A DNA stretch of 64,000 nucleotides. It comes from Hirsutella rhossiliensis. Lineage: Eukaryota > Ascomycota > Sordariomycetes > Hypocreales > Ophiocordycipitaceae. Location: NCBI RefSeq assembly GCF_020360975.1, contig NW_025408669.1, forward strand, positions 4,588,001 through 4,652,000, read 5' to 3'. Positions 56,993 through 64,000 of this stretch are shown piece by piece. Position numbers and translations under genes: made by a program. Under the pieces are notes generated by a model. The model made no database searches, had not been told where the DNA came from, and saw only the letters and a program-made list of their open reading frames with translations. Position 1 is the first letter of the stretch. Each line of letters opens with the position of its first letter.

Positions 56993-57395
56993 CACCCATC
57001 ATCAATCAACCTCGAGTCGACGCCGGGCTGGAATACATGTATAAATACTTGCCACCCCCATCTCCCCATATCCAGGCCTACATATACCATCCTCGAGACT
57101 TCCACCGCCGGAAAGCGTCTCGGGTAAAATCATGGCCCGTCTGCCAGCAGCGTCGGGTGCCGTGTGCACAGCCTTGCATCAGACTCCCTGTCCATTCGAG
57201 CACCACCATCGCGACACACACATGCCAGTGCTAGACACCCTTCGCCCACCCTCGGGGGCAGATGAGACCCCCGGCACTCGGGTTCCAATCCCGCCTCTTC
57301 ATCCTGAACCCGCGACTTCGACTTGAAATGGCACCGGAAACAAACGCCTTTCCTCGCTCCACTCACTCTTTCCAACTCTTGCTGCCCCCGGCCCA

Positions 57396-59633
57396 TCAGT
57401 CGGCCTTTTGGTTCCCATTCGCTCCCAGCAACCCTTCCTTGAGCTCCTTGATGCCCATGGTGTCGTCGAGTCGAAAGTTCCCCCCGCGTCTGCGGCTGCG
57501 CCCGCGGTACCACGAAAAGACGCCGAAGCCGATGCCAGCGACGCACCCAAGCGACAGGAACGGGTGCTCCGAAAAGGCAACGCGAATGTCAAACAGCATC
57601 TTCTCCGGTGCCGACACGGTAAGCTTGTGCTTGATGACATTGGGGCCATAAACAATCTTGTCGAGCGTTTCCATAATCGACGTGCGCGACACGAGTATGT
57701 AGTTGCCAGTCACCGTGTTGTCCCAATACCGCCGGTTCTGTGTGCTGTTAGCAAAGGCTGCCCATGCAATGTGCCAGGCCCACTTACGTCTTGGTCGTTG
57801 ATGATGATGCGCTCTCCGTCTTTGACGTCGATGCCGAACGTGGTGCGGATCCAGCGCTGCCAGTAGACGCCGTCCACCCAGGCAAAGGCCACCTCCTTGC
57901 GGCCAGACGAGTCCATGTTGACGCGGATGGCCTTGGCCGCGCGCAGCGCCCTTTGGTCGTTGCGATCTTCCGCCTCTTCGATTCGCATCTGCTTCGAGTC
58001 TCGCAGCTTCTTCCTCTCGAGCTGGAATTCCTGTACCTGCCGGTCCATCCACTCGTTGGCTGCACTCTTCATCTCGCGCAGAGAACTCTGGAACGCGTCT
58101 TGATCGCCATGGTTGAGCACCCCCAGGACGACAATCTTGCCGTTCATGACTTGGCGCGCGTTCGAGGGCGTCAATTCGGGCACCAGCGGCAGCCAGACCG
58201 ACTTCATCCAGTCGAGCACCCCGCGCACGTCCCTCATCTCGTCCGGAGTCAGCGGTGGATAGTAGGTGGGACGGCCTTCCCTCGAGACGAGAAGCCTCGG
58301 CCACGTGGTAATCTTGAACCGATCGTAGAGCTGTGGATCCTTGGTCTTGACCAGCTTGGCATGGCCAATCATGTTGAGGGGCAGCCTCTCGAGAGCCGCA
58401 AAGTCCTCGCTCGTGGTGGCATGATCGTAAAAGTAGACAAAGATGACGTCTTCCTTTTGCTCCAGCGCCTTGAGCGACTCGGCGTCGACGTCTGGGACGC
58501 CGCTGGCCAGGTCAACGGCCTTTTCTGCATACTGGACAAAGTCGCCCAGGCCGCGGAGACCCGTGTACTCGGCTCGCTCGCCTCCCTTGAAGAACATGAT
58601 GGTGGGGAAGGCTTTGACGTTGACACCTTTTTTGCACAGAACAGGCTCCTTGTCGCAGTTGACCTCGGCAATGTTGAGCTTGCCTCGCATCGACTTGGCC
58701 AGCTGTTCCCAGGTGGGTGCCATGGCCTGGCAGTGGTGGCACCAAGGAGCATAGAGCTTGATGAACCAGGGCTCCTGCGACATGGTGACGCGCTGCTGGA
58801 AGCTCTCGGCGGTGAGGGAAACTGAAACGCCACTGGGGTTGGGCGTGACCCCGAGTTTCTTGGAGACGGTTTCCTTGGACTTGTCGACAGGGGTTGGCTT
58901 TTGGCCGTCGCTGCCAGTCTTGTCCGTGTCGGCCCCTTTGCCCTTGTCGGAGGCCTTGTCATCCGAGGGCTTGCTGGCGGTCTCGTCCGAGCCCTTGGGA
59001 AGGCCCGAAGGCTCCGGCGTGGTACTCTTGCCATCGCCCTTGGGGGCTGTTGTGTCGCCGGGCTCGGGCAGGGTCAAGCTCTTGGGCCGCGAGCCGGGCT
59101 TGGCCTTTTCCAGAGCGAGCTCGATGAGTTTGCTGACCTCCGGCATGACTCTGTTTCCCTTGACTAAGTCAAACTGTTTGCCATTCTCGTAGACGACAGT
59201 CGTGGGGAAAGATTTGACTTCATGCTCCTCGCAAAGGTCGGAATAAGCGACGCAGTTGATGGTGGCGAACCGGAAGTCGTAGTACTGCGAAAAGGTAGCC
59301 CCGCCGGCGGGCTTCGACGTGTAGTAAAACTCGTACATGGTCTGGTAGGTCGGGGCAAAGTCCATGCAGTGAGGGCAGTAAGGGCTGTTGACGGGTCAAC
59401 GGGGGCCGGCGGCCAAGGGGCGGCAGGGCGGGCGCATACCTGTAATGCTTGACGGCGAGCCATCTTGTCTTCTTGGACTCTTCGTTCCAGTTGGAGGGCG
59501 TGAGCTCAAGCAGAGGGGGCACGGTAATGCCGTCGAAGATCGTATCGTGCGGTTTAGCGTCTTGCTCCTCGGAAGACTGCGCCCAGCCAGGGGCGGCGAG
59601 TCCAACGAGGAGGGCGAAGACGTGCAGCCGCAT
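57396..59633 (-). CDS. membrane-anchored protein disulfide isomerase (EPS1-like)
   Basis: ER-lumen oxidoreductase. Exons 59633-59440, 59384-57788 and 57737-57396, about 710 aa. A signal peptide covers residues 1-18. The first thioredoxin domain has its CPHC site (about 68-71) rebuilt across intron 1 (HYSPYCPHC). The cis-Pro strand reads VKSFPTTVVY. A Lys/Asp/Ser-rich linker (about 170-240) leads to a second domain with APWCHHC (280-283) and VKAFPTIMFF. A third, inactive thioredoxin-like region contains DVIFVYFYDHATTSEDFAAL. Near the end a membrane helix (PFLSLGCVAGIGFGVFSW) is followed by an Arg-rich cytosolic tail; there is no HDEL. The layout matches the fungal EPS1/transmembrane PDI group, which acts in membrane-protein quality control. 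Confidence 0.87.
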
Positions 59634-60729
59634 GGCGCGAGAGGATATGGGTGCACCTCGTCGGGCGCAGAGGAGCTCGGGTCAATCGGAGGCAAAGAGG
59701 TGCAACAGCCCAGGCGAGGCGGAGAGGGAGGACAAGGCCGGGCAAGGCGAGGGCCAGCGCAGCGTTTCGCAAGAGGCGGGTGGACGTGGCGGCGCCTCGA
59801 GCAGGCGGCCGAGTCGAGCCAAGGTTGCTCAGGGCCGGATGGTGCGACGCGGCCTGTATCTATAGACAATAAGGGCTGAAGAGCGTCTCGAGCGGCATAG
59901 GATGGAGGACGCCGCAATGGATATGGGGACCGCTGCCTGGCGAGGCTCCGGGTCGTCAGCGGATGCGGATGGGGGGCAAAAGTTAACGACGTGGAATGCA
60001 ACGAGAGCAAGGGGGCGTGAGAGAGACCAGGAGGGCGAGAGAGCCAGGGGGGACTAAGTTACCCGGTGCAGTGGCAGCGCTGCGCATTGACTTGGGCACG
60101 CAGGAAGCCAGCCTGGCGTTTCGCGGGCTACAGTGCTGTAAAACTGGCTTCAGGGCTGCAGGTGCTAAAATTAGGCGCTAGGACGCTGCAGCTTGGCACG
60201 GAGCACCAGCCACAGGCACGGCCACAGACCACCTGCGACTGCAGAACACAGCAACGCAGTAATTAGAGGCACATGCCTGCGGACGGTATGCGAGAAACTG
60301 AACCATCCAACTCAAACGCCCGTCTCTCCTTTACATGCCCGGGGCGAAACCCGGTGTCTGACTTGTCGCGGCCGCGCATCTACAAACACAAGGTCGCCCA
60401 AGGAAGCCACAGCGGCGGCGCCATCAAACCGTTTGATTTTAGCGCGCTCGCATCGTCCCTTCCCCAGCCGATCACCGCAACTCCTTCTACAGAAATGAAC
60501 CGTGCCACCCGTTAAAGGATGGATGCCAGAGAACACGTGATTAAACAAGCCTCATTCTTCCTCCAACATCCCTGACTTGATTGCCTACCGAGGGGATACG
60601 GATTGCACAAGATTACCATCTCATCACGCTCACCCTGGACCCGACCGGCCTGAAGCCGCTCGCCGATGGGAGCTCTTGGGGGCTACTCTCAGGCAGTTTC
60701 GACGCCTCAGCATCGCAGTCAGAGACGCC
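59634..60729. other. divergent promoter, PDI and TDP1
   Basis: 1.1 kb with no gene. TDP1 could start upstream in the same frame (60577), but that extension lacks conserved features. Confidence 0.45.
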
Positions 60730-62421
60730 ATGCAACGTCCCCTCAAGCGTCAACGGACAGACGGCGCCGCTCCCGACTCTCTGTCGAGACCCATAAGCCC
60801 TCCTTCTCACAAACGTCAGCGTGCCTCCGAAAAGAGAGTCTTCAGGTCTCCTTTCCAGCTCACCTGGATTCGTGACCTCCCCCCACATCTCAACCAAGAT
60901 GCTCTGTCCCTCAAGGATCTCTTGGGTAATCCTCTCATACGCGAATGCTGGCAATTCAACTTTCTTCATGATGTGCCCTTCCTCATGAACGCCTTCGACC
61001 CGGACACCAGGCATCTCGTCAAGGTCCACATTGTCCACGGGTTTTGGAAGTCGGATGATCCCCGCAGACTCATGCTCTCGGTAAGCATCGGGCATTCTGT
61101 TCTGGTCGGGAACCATCCCGTTGGTACCGTGGGCTGACGCCCGGCAGCAAGAGGCATCCGAGTTCAGCAACGTCCGCCTGCATTCCGCTCCAATGCCCGA
61201 GATGTTTGGCACGCACCATTCCAAAATGATGGTTCTCTTCCGTCATGACGGAACGGCGCAAGTCATCATCCACACAGCCAACATGATTGCAAAGGACTGG
61301 ACTAACATGACAAACGCCGTCTGGCGGTCTCCCCTTTTGCCAAAGCTGGACGAGTCAAGCAGCACCGCATCGGAAGCTTCAGCATTTGCCCCTTTTGGGA
61401 GCGGGCATCGGTTCAAATCAGACCTGTTGAGATACCTGAAGTCGTACGACCGTCACAAGCGAATCTGCAAGCCATTGGCGGACGAACTCGCTCAGCACGA
61501 CTTTTTCAGTGTCAAGGGAGCCTTGGTGGCAAGCGTGCCGGGAAAACACGACATGAATGCCCAACCGGAGGCGGCATGGGGCTGGGCGGCCCTCAAGTCA
61601 CGCCTCCAATCCATTTCGTGCGACGAGGGCGACTCGGAAATTGTCGTCCAGATATCGTCCATGGCCACTCTCGGTGCAAAGGACGACTGGCTACAAAAGA
61701 CGCTGTTCGGCTCGCTCGCCGGCGGCGGAAAAGGTACGGCAAAGAGGCCGAGTTTCAAGGTGGTCTTCCCGACGGCTGATGAAGTCGGGCGATCGCTTGA
61801 CGGCTATGCATCCGGGGGCTCCATCCACACCAAGATTCAATCTCAACAGCAAGCCAAGCAACTCGGCTACCTCGAGCCAATGCTCCATCACTGGGCCAAT
61901 GACAGCCATGATGGAAGGGGTAAGGTTTTCTTGGCTGTGGCAGCAGATGAGTTGGACGCACCGAAGTCGGCTGACTGTTGACAGAGCTGCCGTCGGGGAG
62001 CGGCATTCTAGACGGCGGGCGGCAACGCGCGGCCCCGCACGTGAAGACGTACATACGGTATAACGAGAAGAGGACGATCGATTGGGCCCTGCTCACGTCG
62101 GCCAACCTGTCGAGGCAGGCGTGGGGCGAGGCGGGCAAATCGACGGGCGAAATGCGAATAGCGTCGTGGGAGATTGGCGTGTTGGTCTGGCCCGAATTAT
62201 ATGGGCAGGGCAGTGTCATGGTGGGCTCGTTCCAGTCGGACACTCCCGGCAGCGGGCCGGAGACAGGGGCAGGGGGTGGCAGCGCCATCGTGGGCCTCCG
62301 CATCCCGTACAGCTTGCCGTTGCAGCGGTACGGTCCGCACGAGGTGCCATGGGTGGCCAGCATGAATCACTCCGAACCCGACTGCCAGGGTCGCATCTGG
62401 GAGGTGCAGAGACGGGTCTGA
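60730..62421 (+). CDS. TDP1: tyrosyl-DNA phosphodiesterase 1
   Basis: Removes topoisomerase I peptides from DNA 3' ends. Exons 60730-61080, 61148-61919 and 61985-62421, about 519 aa. A basic, Ser-rich N-terminus with KRQR motifs (nuclear) precedes the catalytic domain. The first HKD site is THHSKMMVLF (His141, Lys143) and the second PHVKTYIRY (His393, Lys395). HIVHGFW, IIHTANMIAKDW and LLTSANLSRQAWGE are further family hallmarks, and the C-terminus has VPWVASMNHSEPDCQGRIW. Both active-site His-Lys pairs are intact, so the enzyme should work. The start was chosen at MQRPLKRQR because upstream residues look non-coding. Confidence 0.93.
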
Positions 62422-63265
62422 GCATGTGTGATGGGGAAGCGGGAGAGGCACGGCGCCGATGACGGAAGCCTTCGACGGCTGGAGGAGCAGCAACTGGTTT
62501 CACGACGGGAAGATAGGAAGACAGTCGGCATCTGTTGGGCGGCAGCCGTTGACTGTCCTGGACACTGTATTCAACGCCCTTGCAAAGGGGGTCAAACACG
62601 GCAGGCGGCGCCGGGGGGTGGTGGCACGGCATGAACGTTCCCATGCTTGTTTTGTCAACGACTTGACAACTGGAGGTGACGCAGTGATTGCGAAGCCACG
62701 TATATTAACGGACTTTTAATTTACGATACGGCCTGTGGCTGGCTGGCGGGCGGGGGGGAAAGTGTGCGCTTGCCAGGGGGCGTCCCGAGAGAGAGTCGCA
62801 TCGCGTGTATGCAATGATGATGGTTGTGCATCCAGGACGCACCAGCACCAGCCATCCACGCCAACGGTTCACTCTTTCATTAGTCAGGCAATCAGTTTAT
62901 CACCGACATAAATCGTGCATTAGCGCAGCACTAGCCGACTCATTAGACATCCTTTCCCTGGCTTTTTCAGGTCCGCCACCGACCGACGTCAACGCTCCTC
63001 CTCTCGGCCTCGACGTCCTCGCGGCTTTCTCTCCGCTATCGTCGCCTGTCGAGTGTCCATACCCTCGAGTCCGAGCGGTCCTGCAGCGCGCTCGGATCCT
63101 CTCGCCGACTGGGATATCCCCCCCTCTTTTTCTGGTCTTTCCCCCACCCTCGCTGGTGACTCGAAATCTGAACAGAGACACCATCACCGAATACCTCCCT
63201 CAAAGGCCGTCCCTGATTGCTTCTGTGAGACACCGCTTCAGCGCCTTGTCGGCTTGCAGATCATC
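62422..63265. other. intergenic; MATE promoter and leader
   Basis: 840 bp. The right half is C/T-rich and probably forms the leader of the transporter mRNA. No gene was seen. Confidence 0.45.
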
Positions 63266-64000
63266 ATGGATCGCGGACGACCCATTCTTTCGCCCAAGAT
63301 TGGCGCCGACAGCAGGTCCAACTCGGGTACCCGTCGAATGTTGTCGAGCTCCCCTCTGGCCGAGCAAGCCCTGGCCGACGACATCGCTGCCTGTTCGGAG
63401 GACGGCAACCTCGAGGCCAGCGATGACGAGTTCCTCGACCAGGACCTTCCGCCCATTGGGCACGGCATGTACCGTCGTCCTAGTGGTGTCGCCTACGGTA
63501 CTTCGCGGCCCGTCTTCAGCCAGCAGATAGACGAGCCCATCCTGACCCCCCTCGAGAGGAAGCAGTCTCGCGATGCCGAGCGGAGCCTGCTCAGGGACAA
63601 CCGTGTCCTGCCGCCCAAGCACCAGGATCAGGAAATGGGCCGGAGCCTGCGAAGCCGCATCTATCGCCGTCTCTTCAGCACCCGCTTGCCGCCCAGAGAC
63701 GATGACGAAGGGCCCATTGTCTCGCGTCAGCCAACCGAAAGATCGCCACTTCTCAACGGCGTCCATCCCGACTCGGCGTCGGGCTCGGGAGATGACCTCG
63801 AGGAGCAATGGGAGGAGGCCGTGGCCTCGGGCCGTCTCCGCACCACCTGGCAGCGCGAGACCAAGACCGTCGTCGCCTACTCTGCGCCCCTCATTGGCAC
63901 CTTTTTCCTTCAGTACTCCATCAACGTGGCCAGTATCTTCGCCGTCGGCCGCATTGGCAAGGTTGAGCTGGGCGCCGTATCCTGTGAGTTTCCCGGCCCA
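63266..64000 (+). CDS. MATE-family efflux transporter, 5' part only
   Basis: Drug or metabolite/cation antiporter of the vacuolar or plasma membrane; the window ends inside the gene. The ATG at 63266 opens a frame with a long hydrophilic N-terminus (about 200 residues) that is acidic and Ser/Arg-rich, as in fungal MATE proteins. It includes ERSPLLNGVHPDS, a dileucine-type sorting signal. The first transmembrane helix then begins: TWQRETKTVVAYSAPLIGTF, FLQYSINVASIFAVGRIG, KVELGAVS. A GTGAGT donor after GTATCCT (63984) starts the first intron, so the remaining helices lie beyond the window. Similarity to ERC1-type MATEs is good, but the substrate is unknown. Confidence 0.85.
   Translation, partial: MDRGRPILSPKIGADSRSNSGTRRMLSSSPLAEQALADDIAACSEDGNLEASDDEFLDQDLPPIGHGMYRRPSGVAYGTSRPVFSQQIDEPILTPLERKQSRDAERSLLRDNRVLPPKHQDQEMGRSLRSRIYRRLFSTRLPPRDDDEGPIVSRQPTERSPLLNGVHPDSASGSGDDLEEQWEEAVASGRLRTTWQRETKTVVAYSAPLIGTFFLQYSINVASIFAVGRIGKVELGAVSCEFPGP

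Larger units (their letters stand above)
56362..57395. other. intergenic with simple repeats
   Basis: 1 kb with a GAA/GCA-type purine repeat (56700-56760), a minisatellite (56931-56992) and a TATA-like TGTATAAATA near 57040. It contains no supported gene. Confidence 0.45.

Noticed and set aside
56584..57234. 216-codon Glu-rich frame
   Set aside because: Made of GAA and CACTCACTT repeats; no start context or conserved part.
57260..57310. tRNA-like GGTTCCAATCC
   Set aside because: The T-loop position after the invariant TTC is wrong and no D-arm or acceptor stem can be folded.
1..64000. CRISPR arrays, bacterial operons or phage genes
   Set aside because: No spaced direct repeats or bacterial gene organisation; the intron-rich structure is fungal.

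Overview
The window is nuclear DNA of a filamentous ascomycete, most likely a Sordariomycete of the order Hypocreales. Short spliceosomal introns (about 50-130 bp) with GT(A/G)(A/C)G donors and CTAAC/CTGAC-type branch sites interrupt many genes. Coding regions are GC-rich, genes lie on both strands, and all confidently named products are fungal housekeeping proteins. A secreted ADP-ribosyltransferase of the heat-labile-enterotoxin A-chain family points to an insect-, nematode- or other host-associated lineage, in which such genes are commonly expanded. The species cannot be fixed from the sequence alone.

Left part (1-8097) is accessory-like. It has one small NTF2-like gene (630-1226), about 3.8 kb of gene-poor, partly AT-rich DNA with a wrecked family-18 chitinase on the minus strand (about 2060-2960), and a secreted toxin-like gene (5049-7318) with two tandem ADP-ribosyltransferase-like modules, the second catalytically degenerate.

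From 8098 onward the window is a gene-rich housekeeping block. It holds the BMS1 ribosome-biogenesis GTPase, an RTN1 reticulon, a TBC RabGAP, a 3.5-kb gene-free divergent spacer, a YVC1-type TRP channel and an easily missed 60-aa membrane protein. Next come the DASH subunit ASK1, a gamma-tubulin complex (GCP5/6-like) protein, NuA4 subunit EAF7, an RRN5-like Pol I factor and an IRC3-like mitochondrial helicase. The right half holds a multi-KH RNA-binding protein, a large disordered protein, a pyrimidine 5'-nucleotidase (HAD family), MED21, SEC62, a secreted RNase T2 with a 12-nt microexon and a broken 3' end, a GNAT acetyltransferase, a membrane-anchored protein disulfide isomerase (EPS1-like), TDP1, and the 5' part of a MATE transporter cut by the window end.

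The genes do not form one pathway. Functional themes are mitosis and microtubules (ASK1, GCP), chromatin and transcription (EAF7, RRN5, MED21), rRNA and ribosome production (BMS1, RRN5), the ER (RTN1, SEC62, PDI), and DNA repair or genome maintenance (TDP1, IRC3). Exon boundaries were deduced by eye from splice signals, reading-frame continuity and family resemblance; no alignment or search was run.
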